Positions 36,901-46,489 of a stretch of DNA of 64,000 nt are shown piece by piece. The position numbers were made by a program, and so were the translations under genes. Under the pieces are notes generated by a model. That model was given only the letters and a program-made list of their open reading frames with translations, was not told where the DNA came from and did no database searches. Source of the DNA: Marinifilum sp. D737 (GTDB lineage Bacteria > Bacteroidota > Bacteroidia > Bacteroidales > Marinifilaceae); the NCBI RefSeq assembly GCF_026672275.1, contig NZ_JANQCD010000022.1, forward strand, positions 1 to 64,000, read 5' to 3'. The first letter of the stretch is position 1. Every line of letters starts with the position of its first letter.

Positions 36901-39900
36901 TATGGTTCTCACATTGGCAAGATTCGGATTACCCTTTATTCTAACCCTGTGTCCTTCTTTTACAGGATTATTATCACTGGATAAATCATTTACAGCAGCA
37001 TCATAAACAGTAAGGTAATCAACACTTGAACCAACAGATCTCATAGCATCATTACGCAATTGTTTAATGGTTTGGAATAACCTTAACTTAAAGTCAAACC
37101 TATTCTCATCTGGCCAAACAGCTAACCTGTCATTTTCATTATCTCCATTGTACAGTCCAGGAGCGGTTAATTTCAGTGGGATTTCATATTCATAGTAGTT
37201 ATCCTGGTAATCTGATCCCAATCGAATGAAGGCTGTAACTTCATTATCCCTTAAAGGCAAACCGCTAATTTCTTCGGCATGAACATCCATAATAAGCTTT
37301 CCATACTTACGAACGTCCATACTAAGTGTCTTATATGCACCTTTTCCTTTTCCATTTTCAAGATCAGTAACTTTTAACAGAATCGCTTGTTCATTCAGCT
37401 GTATTAATTGTGGATTACTAGGATCTACAACCCTGTCGATACCTGGAGGAAGTACATAGTTTACTGGCTCTTTTGAGGCATTCTCTTCAATATTAATTGC
37501 AGTAATATCAAAGTTTGCATCGGAAACTATAGCATCATCTTTATCCTCATTTAATGCCTGTTCATACTTTCTCCAATCATCACGAACCAAATCAAGAGTT
37601 GCAAAACGCATGATCACATCTTCCTCAAATCCCTTCATAAACATTCTCATAAATCGAATGGAAGTAAAATCAGAAATACTTCCAAACTGATCTTCAAATT
37701 CATTAACCGGAATTTTGAATTGATACCAATCAACTGTTCCTTGCGTTCCATTCGCCAAATCAACAGTACTGGTAATTTTATCGGTAATAAAATTCTTACC
37801 AACTTCCATCCCTGTTGGTTCAAGGTGTACACGATACTGATAATAAGCTTCTGTTTCACTTAAGGTTTGATCATTATTAATGTCTTCAACATTTGGTAAT
37901 GTTGTTGCTGAAGTTGGATAAGGTTCAGCAGATAATTCAGCTGTAGGTGAATTGCCTTCTGGCCCATTATATCTCTTGTATCTTTCCAAAATACTTACTT
38001 CATCGGCATCATAGTCGCTACCTCTAAAATAGTGGTAATCATCTCCCGAAGGGTCATTTATAGCATTTACATAGGCACCTGAACCAACACCCAGGTTGGC
38101 AGACAATTCAATTTGTTGAATGTACTCATCAAAGAAACTAACTTCCTCTTCAGAGTTAAGCCCATCCAAACCTACATCCTGATACTTCCTGGCATTTGTA
38201 TTATTATCAAAAGCAATCACCTGTGATTGAATCTTTGGAACACGTCCCCAAACTGTATTATCCACCAAGGAAAGATCTTCATTAGTAGGCAAACCATTCT
38301 CGAATGATTTTCTTGAGTCTCTAAGAATATCCTCGGAAACATTACCCAAATTGAAATATAAATCTCCTCCTTTATGAGTTTTATCATATACAAATGGATC
38401 CATCATCCAGAATTCTATGTATGCAATATTTGCAGCTTCGAAATCGTTGGTTTCTATTCTTCTCATGATACCACCCCAACGTGTTTCCGGAGCTTCTAAT
38501 GTTCCATCAGGATTCATCCCCTGTGAAACACCTGCATGGCCATCAACATCATAATTATAGGGTCCCTTTTCGTCAGGATAATAGGCAAGGTTTAAAACTG
38601 AAATATTCGTCGGAACACCTGAGGCTCTTTCCTTATTAGGCCAAATTTCCTCTTCAAAAATCTCACGTACAAAATGATTCGACTGTTGTTCTTTATCTGC
38701 TTTTATATGCCCTGGAGTTGCCGAATTATTACGCAAGAATAATGGATCGATTACATACCATGCCAATTTTGCACGGTTAAAACCATATGCTAAATCACTG
38801 CTCAGATTTCCCTCAGGAAAGAGTGCATCGTTATTTTGCGGAGTACTAGCCAACACCCAAGAACTCAAACTCTTCATGTCAATAGAAGTCTGTGTTCCTT
38901 CAAAATCATCGATATAAGCAGTACCCGAACTTCCAATAGATTTATTGTGTCCCGGTCTTAGTTGTGCAAATTCACCTTCAACCGATATTTTAGAAGGCTC
39001 TTTTGTCTCAATAAATGGGATCTTATCTATCATTCTGGTTAAGAACATTGATTCTGTTTGATAACTTCCATTTAACCCCCAAATGGTATTCGATATTGGT
39101 TCATCACCAATATTCACTTTCTGAGTTAAAGGCTGTTCGGACAAGTGCATCACCGTTGCTCCAAGGTTAAAATTATCATTAACCTGATAGTCCATCTGAA
39201 CACCAAGAAGCGTTTTGGTTTGAATGTTAAACAGCGAATTGTTTTCCGATTCAATGCTAATTGGTGTATTCGATTCCAATAATGATTGATTGATAATTTT
39301 TACACGACCTAAGGTGTAATCAACCGTATAATCAATGTTTTCGACCAGTTCTCTTCCGCCAGCCTTAACCCTTACCGATCCTGGTTGAACATTTAAAGCA
39401 TTCAAAGAAATTTCAGAGCTTGAGGATGATTTGTAACTCCCTTTTAAGGAGTATTTATTCTTCTCAGCTATTTGTTGAGCTTCATTCTGCGTTTTCTCAT
39501 ATAGTTCGTCGAAGACATACTTATTTGCAATAGCATCATTCCCTATTTTCCCTCTTAAATAAGATCCAAATGGTTCTATAATCGGGAAAATAACTCTACC
39601 ATTATTACTGTAGATAGTGATACCATTAATAAAATCAAACATCCCATCTGAACCCGGGTCTAATTGAGAATTCAACCTATCCAAATTCATAACCTTCAGC
39701 AAAATCTCATTTTTGATATCTCCTTCTGGCAGGTAATTAACTTTTGTTCCTGCCTGATCGTTCTGATACATGATATTCAAAACGAAATCATCCTGATTTA
39801 CCTGATAAGCGCCAATGTTGTATATATTCTTCATCATCAGCTTCCAGGTTGGCATGCCAGGACTCAGGTTGGTTCCTTTCAAAAGCTTCATTACCAAAGA

Positions 39901-41460
39901 TTGTGGTGCACTAACACCATCTGAAGTAAATTCCCCAACACGAAAAACCTGACCACGATTCGTATATTCATAAGCAACCGCTAAAACTTCATCAGCATTC
40001 AGAGCTTGGTTTAGCGATATATATCCTAACTTCTCATTAATAGTATATTCCGAAGGCGAAAGTTTACGAGCATTTTCTACTTTTTCATAGTCTTTACCAC
40101 TGGTAAAACCAGGTGCTAAAGGTCCAAGAGTTTCTGTTACTTTATTAACATCTCTAATGTCTGAGTAGGTCTCAGTCATTTGTTGATAAACATTATTCAA
40201 TTCATTATCTGGCAAAACACCGGTCCCTGTTTGCGAAAAAATGGCATTGCTGATATTAGCAGCACTTTCACCAATATCTACAAAAGCGACAACATTTCTT
40301 GAATCCTGAAAATTAGAGGTCTTATTGGTAACCCAGACTTCAACCTTATTAATTGCTACCCCTGAGTTGACAACAGGCAAGTTCTCCAATGCCTTATCAT
40401 AGGTATCGTAAAAATACTTCGACAAGAAAAAGTGACGGTTTGCTTCGTATTGATCAACAGAGATCTCAAACTCATTTTTTTGCGCTCCATTTTCCAAATT
40501 AACAACAGCAGTTTCACCTTTTTGCTGAGAAAAAACAGATGTAACGCCTAATTTTCCAAATTGCATTTGAGTTTTTACACCAAACAGATTCTGCCCACCA
40601 GTGATTAATGTATTAGAAATTGGCATAGAAACATTACCGGCCTCTACCTTTTTGATAATCTCATCTTCATCACCAGTATATTCCAAACGCATCTGGTTTT
40701 CGAAATCAAAAGTAGCCTCAGTGTTGTAATTCACATCCATCTTCAACTTCTCTCCAACTGTACCGGTAACGTTCATTTGGATTTTTTCATCAAAGTCGAA
40801 ACTGGTTGTTTTCCTCAAATTTTCAGGTAAGGTTGGATTTTCAACATTGGTAGTACTAATTCCAAATGTCAATTCTGCCGATCCTTGAGGTTTTATTTTT
40901 ATTGTATTGCTTCCAAAAATCTTATCAATAAACTGCCCCCCAAAATTCAAATCAGGAACCAATTCATTATTCCCTCCGGCTCCATCGTTTCTACTTCTTT
41001 GCATCCAATAATCCCGAATGGAATTTTCGGCAACATATTGCTCATATTCCTCGGCTGTCATGGTAATTGCACGGCGATAATTCATATCTCCAATGGTTTT
41101 TACCAGAATGTAATTACCAGTTGCAGGATCGTACTTAATAGAAGTTTTAATATTACTCGGATCCTTCAAATAAAGCGGAGATTGCTGTTGCGAGCCATAT
41201 TCCAAATTATCATTTTCATCATTAAATGGATAACGAAGAGAATCGTTCTTTGCGTTTGGATTATCCTTATTAAAAGGTGATCTTGAATTTATTATCCGTT
41301 TGTTTTCATTTCCTGAACGAAGGGTTGTGTCTTGCTGTTGAATTGCACTAAATTCCGAATCAAGCTGATAAGCATACGCATTAACCGATTGATTACTCTT
41401 TATTACAAAACAAAATATTACTACACAGAGACTTAGAGTATATTTTAATAGTTTTTTCAA
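33934..41460 (-). CDS. sprA: SprA, giant outer-membrane translocon of the type IX secretion system
   Basis: A 2508-residue protein. SprA (Sov in Porphyromonas) forms the very large outer-membrane barrel through which T9SS cargo leaves the cell. Signs are the length, an export signal (about 1-28), long barrel-type strand patterns, SprA blocks such as TLRSGNENK, GEFAQLRPGHNKSIG with YIDDFEGTQTSIDM (about 850), and the C-terminal YPTTTTEFGASIRFTLAN ending. The start codon is TTG at 41460: a stop is directly upstream in frame and the signal peptide begins here (LKKLLKYTLSLCVVIFCF), so there is no ATG choice. It lies 45 bases after ruvA. Confidence 0.95.
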   Translation of the reverse strand: MKKLLKYTLSLCVVIFCFVIKSNQSVNAYAYQLDSEFSAIQQQDTTLRSGNENKRIINSRSPFNKDNPNAKNDSLRYPFNDENDNLEYGSQQQSPLYLKDPSNIKTSIKYDPATGNYILVKTIGDMNYRRAITMTAEEYEQYVAENSIRDYWMQRSRNDGAGGNNELVPDLNFGGQFIDKIFGSNTIKIKPQGSAELTFGISTTNVENPTLPENLRKTTSFDFDEKIQMNVTGTVGEKLKMDVNYNTEATFDFENQMRLEYTGDEDEIIKKVEAGNVSMPISNTLITGGQNLFGVKTQMQFGKLGVTSVFSQQKGETAVVNLENGAQKNEFEISVDQYEANRHFFLSKYFYDTYDKALENLPVVNSGVAINKVEVWVTNKTSNFQDSRNVVAFVDIGESAANISNAIFSQTGTGVLPDNELNNVYQQMTETYSDIRDVNKVTETLGPLAPGFTSGKDYEKVENARKLSPSEYTINEKLGYISLNQALNADEVLAVAYEYTNRGQVFRVGEFTSDGVSAPQSLVMKLLKGTNLSPGMPTWKLMMKNIYNIGAYQVNQDDFVLNIMYQNDQAGTKVNYLPEGDIKNEILLKVMNLDRLNSQLDPGSDGMFDFINGITIYSNNGRVIFPIIEPFGSYLRGKIGNDAIANKYVFDELYEKTQNEAQQIAEKNKYSLKGSYKSSSSSEISLNALNVQPGSVRVKAGGRELVENIDYTVDYTLGRVKIINQSLLESNTPISIESENNSLFNIQTKTLLGVQMDYQVNDNFNLGATVMHLSEQPLTQKVNIGDEPISNTIWGLNGSYQTESMFLTRMIDKIPFIETKEPSKISVEGEFAQLRPGHNKSIGSSGTAYIDDFEGTQTSIDMKSLSSWVLASTPQNNDALFPEGNLSSDLAYGFNRAKLAWYVIDPLFLRNNSATPGHIKADKEQQSNHFVREIFEEEIWPNKERASGVPTNISVLNLAYYPDEKGPYNYDVDGHAGVSQGMNPDGTLEAPETRWGGIMRRIETNDFEAANIAYIEFWMMDPFVYDKTHKGGDLYFNLGNVSEDILRDSRKSFENGLPTNEDLSLVDNTVWGRVPKIQSQVIAFDNNTNARKYQDVGLDGLNSEEEVSFFDEYIQQIELSANLGVGSGAYVNAINDPSGDDYHYFRGSDYDADEVSILERYKRYNGPEGNSPTAELSAEPYPTSATTLPNVEDINNDQTLSETEAYYQYRVHLEPTGMEVGKNFITDKITSTVDLANGTQGTVDWYQFKIPVNEFEDQFGSISDFTSIRFMRMFMKGFEEDVIMRFATLDLVRDDWRKYEQALNEDKDDAIVSDANFDITAINIEENASKEPVNYVLPPGIDRVVDPSNPQLIQLNEQAILLKVTDLENGKGKGAYKTLSMDVRKYGKLIMDVHAEEISGLPLRDNEVTAFIRLGSDYQDNYYEYEIPLKLTAPGLYNGDNENDRLAVWPDENRFDFKLRLFQTIKQLRNDAMRSVGSSVDYLTVYDAAVNDLSSDNNPVKEGHRVRIKGNPNLANVRTIMIGIKNPFEDITGSDDNQPKSVEVWMNELRLTDFDEDGGWAANLRVTTKLADLGTVTWSGSQITSGFGGIEDGVNERYKDDIFQYDFSASLELGKFFPEKSGVRIPMYYAISEETVTPEYDPLDPDIPLDVALENAENKEEREEIKHRAQEYTKRKSFNLTNVRIEKQEGKAKLLDVSNLSMTYSYNETYSRDVNTTLDLEKNYRGVLSYNYTERPKIVQPFKKVKAFQKPMFRLLKDFNFYYLPTQLSFRSDIQRYYHEIEKRNIEEPGLKIDPSYDKDFIWYRYYDLKYNLTKGLKFDFSATNTSRIDEPDGIVDKHRDRDAYEIWKDSIWNNLMDGGRNIKYHHKFNVTYTVPINKIPLLNWTSLNARYSGAYDWNAGAITADTIELGNTIRNSNNIQLNGQLKMTSLYNKVGILKKINRKYNSNRKYKKKTKSYKKVNYDGKVDELKAGVPVSIYHKLMTEDITIRAYDKLGKEVKIKVKPVTGNRAKITASRTVKDVRVRVTGKVSEKDNVFAVIGENFLRTLMSVRNISVNYSEINSTTLPGYLPQTNYFGGESFNGTKAPGFGFLTGQQDKNFARNAADKGWITTDPTMNDPYVMSHTQNFSIRSTIEPFKGLKIDLTANRNYSRNRSEYYIYNKDNDRFSNKNLVKSGNFSMSFLSLKSAFFTIGNTGDYSSEYFNKFLENRKTESLRLAQQRYGASYENEEILDDNNEGTGYYKGFTSTSQEVLVPAFLKAYGNVGSGFNKLFPGIAKMKPNWRVSFEGLSKIPFIRRYFKSINLSHAYTSTYDVGSYTTNLAAEVDEDGFLEINKITGNFYNLYDVNSISINEQFNPLINVDMIWKNNFSTSFEIKRTRNLILSLSNTQLTEVASNEMIFGMGYRFDNFGMIIGSGSRQKKYNSDLNLRADLSVRKNSTIIRKIVDEVDQLTSGQKVVTLKFSADYVLSNRFNLRLYYDRIVNTPYVSLSYPTTTTEFGASIRFTLAN

Positions 41461-41505
41461 TTAAGTTAGATTTCCTTAGGTTAGTAAAGCAAATACGTTC
41501 TTAGT

Positions 41506-42087
41506 TTACAATTGTTTCAGAGCTAATTTTATTAAATCCTCAACACTTGATGTTGGATTAGCAGTATAGATTTTATCCACCACTTTATATGCAGCATTTT
41601 TTGCAAAACCTAACATCACTAAAGCAGATAACGCTTCTTCCTTGTTGGTATTGTCCTGAGGAAGTGAAATTTCTAATATATCAGATTCTTTTCCTAGTTT
41701 ATCCTTTAATTCAATAATAATTCTTTGCGCAGATTTTGCTCCAATACCTTTTACTCCCTGTAAAGTTTTAGCATTATTAGATAAGATTGCCGTTTGAATT
41801 TCGGCTGGACTTAAAGAAGAAAGCATTACTCTGGCAGTATTTACACCTACTCCGGATACAGAAATTAGATGACGAAAAATTTCTCTTTCTCTGGTATCCA
41901 TAAATCCGTATAACATATGAGCATCTTCACGAACCACTTGATGAAGGTACAATTGAACAGTTTTATGCCCTGATAACTGGCTGTATGTGTTTAATGAAAT
42001 ATGAATAAAATATCCAATGCCATTATTTTCTATAATAGCTGAAGTTGGTGTTAAATCGGCGAGTTCACCTTTAATGTACTCAAACAT
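41506..42087 (-). CDS. ruvA: Holliday junction DNA helicase subunit RuvA
   Basis: A 193-residue RuvA that binds Holliday junctions and loads the RuvB motor. N-terminal OB domain (MFEYIKGELADLTPTSAII), two helix-hairpin-helix motifs (FRHLISVSGVGVNTARVML near 73 and LQGVKGIGAKSAQRIIIEL near 108), and the C-terminal domain III (NTNKEEALSALVMLGFAKNAA). Length normal. Upstream of sprA in the same orientation, probably co-transcribed. Confidence 0.97.
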   Translation of the reverse strand: MFEYIKGELADLTPTSAIIENNGIGYFIHISLNTYSQLSGHKTVQLYLHQVVREDAHMLYGFMDTREREIFRHLISVSGVGVNTARVMLSSLSPAEIQTAILSNNAKTLQGVKGIGAKSAQRIIIELKDKLGKESDILEISLPQDNTNKEEALSALVMLGFAKNAAYKVVDKIYTANPTSSVEDLIKLALKQL

Positions 42088-42133
42088 AAATTAAGAATTA
42101 GATTATTCTGGAATTTAAGGTTTTTAAAATATG

Positions 42134-42141
42134 CAAAATTA
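42134..42141 (-). promoter_or_regulatory. Probable promoter box for ruvA-sprA
   Basis: TAATTTTG on the minus strand, about 47 bases before the ruvA ATG, fits the TAnnTTTG consensus. No clear -33 box at the usual spacing. Confidence 0.45.
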
Positions 42142-42175
42142 TGCAATTTTAATAATGAAAGATAGGCTTTTAACA

Positions 42176-42212
42176 AAAAAAGAAAGAGCGATTAAACATT
42201 TAACCGCTCTTG
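42176..42212 (-). terminator. Terminator after pdxA
   Basis: On the minus strand AAGAGCG pairs with CGCTCTT (42211-42205 with 42190-42184), with further TTAAA/TTTAA pairing inside, and is followed by TTCTTTTTTTG. It lies 20 bases after the pdxA stop. Confidence 0.85.
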
Positions 42213-42231
42213 TTATAATTTTGTTAATTAT

Positions 42232-43290
42232 TTATTGCACGTTTTTTACATTCTCAGCAGGCTTAAGAGGATCTTTACTCATCTGCTTATACATGCGTCT
42301 GTTTTTATGAACATCCAAAGCCAAATACAATGCTTCACGGAAAGAAACTTCGGAAGCAACATTGGTTCCGGCAATTGAATAAGCTGTTCCATGAGCTGGC
42401 GAAGTTCTTACTCCTGAAAGCCCCGCAGTAAAGTTAACTCCAGAATCGAATGCCAATGCTTTAAATGGAGCTAATCCCTGATCATGATACATCGCTAAAA
42501 TTGCATCAAACTTTGTATAATCATCTGAACCAAAAAAGCCATCAGCAGGAAATGGTCCTAAGGCCATGATTCCTTTCTCTCTTGCTGTATCCAAAGCAGG
42601 AATAATGATCTCTTGTTCTTCAGAACCAATTAAACCGTTATCACCGGCGTGTGGATTTAGACTTAGAACCGCAATTTTTGGTTTTTGAATTCCAAAATCT
42701 TTTAGCAGTGAGGCATTTAAAATTTCAAGTTTTTCAAGAATTGCCTCTTGGGTAATTTTTTCAGGAACTTTTGAAATTGGCACATGACCAGCAACTACTC
42801 CAACTCTAAGTTTATCACTAAGCAATAACATTAATGATTTTCCAGACTCCAACTTCGCTTCCAAATATTCGGTATGACCAGGAAATTCAAAATCTTTCGA
42901 CTGAATGTTCTTTTTATTTATTGGTGCAGTAATTAGGACATCAATTGCTCCTTTTTTCAAATCCGCAACAGCTGATTCTAATGCTTGAAAAGCGGAAGTT
43001 CCAGCAGCATTTGTAGATTTTCCAAGCTCTACTTTAATATTCTCGTCAACACAATTAATGATATTTGCACGCTTAGGATGTGCTTCATGTGCTTCTTTAA
43101 TATTATTCAAGCTAAAATTATCGATATTTAGTGCTTTACGATGATAAGCTGCAACTTTTGGAGATCCATAAATAATAGGAGTACAAAGTTCAAACAATCT
43201 ATTATCCATTAAGGTTTTAATGATTACTTCATAACCAATTCCATTAATATCACCGTGAGTTATTCCGACCTTTATTTTGGTATTCTTCAT
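42232..43290 (-). CDS. pdxA: 4-hydroxythreonine-4-phosphate dehydrogenase PdxA
   Basis: An NAD-dependent enzyme of the long (DXP-dependent) route to pyridoxal phosphate. Start at 43290 (MKNTKIKVGITHGDINGIGYEV, 352 residues); the frame is open further upstream, but the family begins here. Metal- and substrate-binding blocks are visible: GHTEYLEAK (His near 136), LNPHAGDNGLIGSEE, FPADGFF, MYHDQGLAPFKAL and VRTSPAHGTAYSIAGT. Single gene between ruvA and leucyl aminopeptidase. Confidence 0.96.
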   Translation of the reverse strand: MKNTKIKVGITHGDINGIGYEVIIKTLMDNRLFELCTPIIYGSPKVAAYHRKALNIDNFSLNNIKEAHEAHPKRANIINCVDENIKVELGKSTNAAGTSAFQALESAVADLKKGAIDVLITAPINKKNIQSKDFEFPGHTEYLEAKLESGKSLMLLLSDKLRVGVVAGHVPISKVPEKITQEAILEKLEILNASLLKDFGIQKPKIAVLSLNPHAGDNGLIGSEEQEIIIPALDTAREKGIMALGPFPADGFFGSDDYTKFDAILAMYHDQGLAPFKALAFDSGVNFTAGLSGVRTSPAHGTAYSIAGTNVASEVSFREALYLALDVHKNRRMYKQMSKDPLKPAENVKNVQ

Positions 43291-43470
43291 GTGTTTAAAG
43301 TATTTGGTTTGATATGTGTTACTTGTCAAACTCAAGTTAATCACATCACAAACAGTATTAGAACTTAATCAGTTCACAAGTGCAAGATATTGTATTCCAA
43401 ATAAAAACTTAGCTTGCGATTACAAAAATAGAAAGAATCCCTTAATCCTAACTATCTTTTTAATGATTCC

Positions 43471-44910
43471 TTATGATTGGTAATTTTTTATAAAATCGTA
43501 CAACAAACGAACACCAACACCAGTGCCTCCTTTTCCTCGGTAATTATCTGTTGTACCAAGGAAAGCAGGGCCTGCAATATCGATATGAACCCAAGGATAG
43601 TCTGTAAAGTATTCAAGAAATTTCCCGGCAGTTATAGCTCCTCCATCACGACCCCCAATATTTTTCAAATCTGCAATGTCTGATTTTATTAACTCTCCGT
43701 ATTCTTCCCAAAATGGAAACTCTACCACTCTTTCATAAGTCTTGTTTCCTGATTTTTTAAGTTGTTCCATTTTATCCGTACTTTCTTCATTCCCCATAGC
43801 AACAACTCCATATTTGCCAATTGCAACCGCAGCAGCTCCAGTTAAAGTTGCCAAATCGATAACAAATTCAGGATCATATTTTTTTGCATAACTCAAAGCA
43901 TCAGCAAGAATTAATCTTCCTTCGGCATCGGTATTTAACACCTCTACATTTAGTCCATTATACATTTGAATAATATCTCCGGGGGCATAGGCATTTCCTC
44001 CCGGACGATTATCTGTAGCAGGAATTAGGCCAATTACATGAACAGGAAGTTTTGCTTTTGCAATTGCATACAATGCCCCTGCTACGGATGCAGCTCCTCC
44101 CATATCAGATTTCATTAAATCCATACTGTCTTTGGTTGGCTTTAAACTCAAACCTCCTGTATCGTAAACAATGCCTTTACCAACAAATACAATGGGCTTT
44201 GTATTTTTTGCACCTTCAGGTTTCCATTCTAAAATCGAAAATGTTGGCTCATCAATACTTCCCTTATTTACAGCCAAAAGACCTCCCATTTTCAAGCTTT
44301 GAATTTTAGTTTTTTCAAAAACTTCCACACAAAAGCCTGATTCATCAGCCAATCTTTTGATCTCCTCGCTTAATTTTTCCGCAGTTAGATAACTTAATGG
44401 TTCATTTACCAGGTTGCGTGCATGTTTTACCGCTTCGCATACTGCTTTTAATTCTTTAATGTCTTTTACTTCCAACACATCGCTCTGAACATGAACTTCG
44501 TTTAGATAATGCTTTACTTTTTTAGTTTCCTTTAAATATTTTATAAACTGATAGTTGCTTAGAGACAAGCCTTCAAGAATTGGTAAAATCAATTCTTTGT
44601 TCAAAGAAAAATCAACAACTACAAGTTCTGAGATTTTACTTTCCTGAACTTTTGAATGAAGAGAATTACCAAGTTTTCTCATTTTCTCGTAATCTTTATA
44701 CGTTGGCTTTTCTGTTGAACTTACATGCACAAAAATCTTTCTAGTATATTGATTGAGTTCTATCAACGAAACCTCACTCTCAACCTGTTTCGTAAGATAT
44801 TGAATTTCATTTTCGGCAAGGGGAAGGTTTTTGTAGTTTTTATTGCTTGTCAAGTAAAATACATTCTTTGTTTCTACTGAAATATTCGGTGTAAGTAAAT
44901 CTATATTCAT
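43471..44910 (-). CDS. Leucyl aminopeptidase family protein (M17)
   Basis: A 479-residue cytosolic aminopeptidase of family M17 with two bound metals. The catalytic C-terminal domain shows VFVGKGIVYDTGGLSLKP (metal Lys and Asp), MKSDMGGAASVAGAL, the signature NTDAEGRLILADAL and the active-site Arg within it, and GGRDGGAITAGKFLEYF near the end. The N-terminal domain is less conserved, as usual. Monocistronic as far as seen. High certainty for the family, not for substrate preference. Confidence 0.95.
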   Translation of the reverse strand: MNIDLLTPNISVETKNVFYLTSNKNYKNLPLAENEIQYLTKQVESEVSLIELNQYTRKIFVHVSSTEKPTYKDYEKMRKLGNSLHSKVQESKISELVVVDFSLNKELILPILEGLSLSNYQFIKYLKETKKVKHYLNEVHVQSDVLEVKDIKELKAVCEAVKHARNLVNEPLSYLTAEKLSEEIKRLADESGFCVEVFEKTKIQSLKMGGLLAVNKGSIDEPTFSILEWKPEGAKNTKPIVFVGKGIVYDTGGLSLKPTKDSMDLMKSDMGGAASVAGALYAIAKAKLPVHVIGLIPATDNRPGGNAYAPGDIIQMYNGLNVEVLNTDAEGRLILADALSYAKKYDPEFVIDLATLTGAAAVAIGKYGVVAMGNEESTDKMEQLKKSGNKTYERVVEFPFWEEYGELIKSDIADLKNIGGRDGGAITAGKFLEYFTDYPWVHIDIAGPAFLGTTDNYRGKGGTGVGVRLLYDFIKNYQS

Positions 44911-45051
44911 GTGTTAATTTTTAAGTTGAAATGGTTTTTGTGTGAAAACCAATTTTGAAGTTAAGTAAAAATACTAAAAATCAATTCAAACTGTGACTAT
45001 ATTTATAATCGAACTCAGGTTAAAAATCTTTTCTTTTAAAATCTGTCCAAA

Positions 45052-45085
45052 AGAAAAACCGCAGCTCTGCAGCTACGGTTTCTTT
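45052..45085 (-). terminator. Terminator after the lytic transglycosylase group
   Basis: On the minus strand AAACCG and CGGTTT (45081-45076 with 45061-45056) close a stem with an inner AGCT/AGCT pairing, followed by TTTTCTTTT. It sits right at the end of the 126-residue protein gene. Confidence 0.8.
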
Positions 45086-45466
45086 TTATAATTTATCCGG
45101 ATTCTCTTTAAAGTAATTTCTTATCAGAACTTTTTTCAGTTCCCGAAGAATCACCAATTCGGCAAGAAGATCTGATTTTGGCACATCAGGATATTGCGCC
45201 TCGGCTTGCATAACTTGCTTTTCACTCAAATCAATCTGATAAAGCAATAAAACCAACCGGTGGTAATCTCGATCCAAGAGCCAAATTAAATGTTCTTTCA
45301 ATTGAGAAAACAATTCCTCATACGCATAATCCACTTCGCCCGAAAATTGCACCTCTAAACCAAATTGAGCGAAATCTTTCTCAATTTGTGCAGCAACTTG
45401 TCGAATTATTTCTTCGCGATTACGATATGGTTCGATGCTTAAATTTTTATAATCGGGCAAATTCAT
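45086..45466 (-). CDS. Conserved hypothetical protein
   Basis: A 126-residue soluble helical protein (PDYKNLSIEPYRNREEIIRQVAAQIEKD is longer than needed; the N-terminal half is strongly charged and the C-terminal half is leucine-rich). I recognise it only as a type found in Bacteroidota near DUF4837. Its ATG overlaps the stop codon of the DUF4837 gene by one base (TAATG), which shows translational coupling. Likely part of the same envelope-related unit. Confidence 0.75.
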   Translation of the reverse strand: MNLPDYKNLSIEPYRNREEIIRQVAAQIEKDFAQFGLEVQFSGEVDYAYEELFSQLKEHLIWLLDRDYHRLVLLLYQIDLSEKQVMQAEAQYPDVPKSDLLAELVILRELKKVLIRNYFKENPDKL

Positions 45467-46461
45467 TACTTAATGGTATTATCGTATGAATACATGATTG
45501 CTTCCAATTCACGCAACATTTCACGTTTATTATTATTAGGATAATAAACGTAAGAATCCATACAGATTACTCTATTATTCTTTTCATCAAGAAAAGTTAC
45601 ACTTACAAATGGACCACCCATAAAGTCATTTTCAACTTTCCAAAGTCCACGAGTTTCATAGGCATAATTCCCTTCAAAATCGAATTGTCTGGAAATAATC
45701 GGATATGACATTTCAGTTCCCATATAACTTCCTTCTGTAGGCCCGGGAACGTATTTTTTCAATAAATTGTTTCTTCTTTTGATAAACTGATCTTTTGAGA
45801 ACATATCCTCCGAAAGATAGTCATATGAGTAGATGAACATTCCCTGGCTGGTCGTTGGAGTTTCATTACTTATCCAAAGAAAATCTGGTTCATCTTTATT
45901 GATTTTATATCCAGATGGAAACGAAAGTGTAAATTGATATTTTGATTTTACTTTCTCGAAGATTTCCTGAACTACATTTCTTCTAAATGTTTTTATTTTT
46001 CTATTTCTCTCTCCCAAAAGGAAATAAGCAACAATTTTATTTCTATTCTCTTGCAATAATTCAATCATTGCTTTATTGTTTTTTGCTTCAATCTTCATGA
46101 ATGACTGAGTCTTGGCATACAGTTCATCCTTAACAGCAAGATTGCTTTTTTTCACTTTAGCAGAAACTCTAAGATCCAGGATACTACGATGAGTTTTAAA
46201 CATACTGCTAAAAGCATTGTGATTGATATGAATGACATCCAGAACTGGTTCATCTTGTGGTAATCCTAGTTGGGTATCATTAAGAATTGATTTTAATGTA
46301 TCCCCCACAGCACTTTCCCACAATGCGTCATTTATCAAAACCAAAATCTCACCAGATCCACCAGTCACAACTGGTCTCAAACCTTTTGTTGTCTTTTTAC
46401 AAGACACTGCACTTACGATAATAAGCGCACAAAGAAGTGTTATATTTATTATTTTTTTCAT
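45466..46461 (-). CDS. DUF4837 family lipoprotein
   Basis: A 331-residue protein with a lipoprotein signal (ISAVSC-like end, here VSAVSC with Cys21), followed by the DUF4837 region. Blocks include GEILVLINDALWES, HINHNAFSSMFKTHRSI and ISRQFDFEGNYAYETRGLW. Function is unknown. It lies 28 bases behind the lytic transglycosylase gene and overlaps the next gene by one base, so it is likely made together with them and sits in the cell envelope. Confidence 0.88.
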   Translation of the reverse strand: MKKIINITLLCALIIVSAVSCKKTTKGLRPVVTGGSGEILVLINDALWESAVGDTLKSILNDTQLGLPQDEPVLDVIHINHNAFSSMFKTHRSILDLRVSAKVKKSNLAVKDELYAKTQSFMKIEAKNNKAMIELLQENRNKIVAYFLLGERNRKIKTFRRNVVQEIFEKVKSKYQFTLSFPSGYKINKDEPDFLWISNETPTTSQGMFIYSYDYLSEDMFSKDQFIKRRNNLLKKYVPGPTEGSYMGTEMSYPIISRQFDFEGNYAYETRGLWKVENDFMGGPFVSVTFLDEKNNRVICMDSYVYYPNNNKREMLRELEAIMYSYDNTIK

Positions 46462-46489
46462 AATTAGATGTTTATTTGGAATTCAATTA

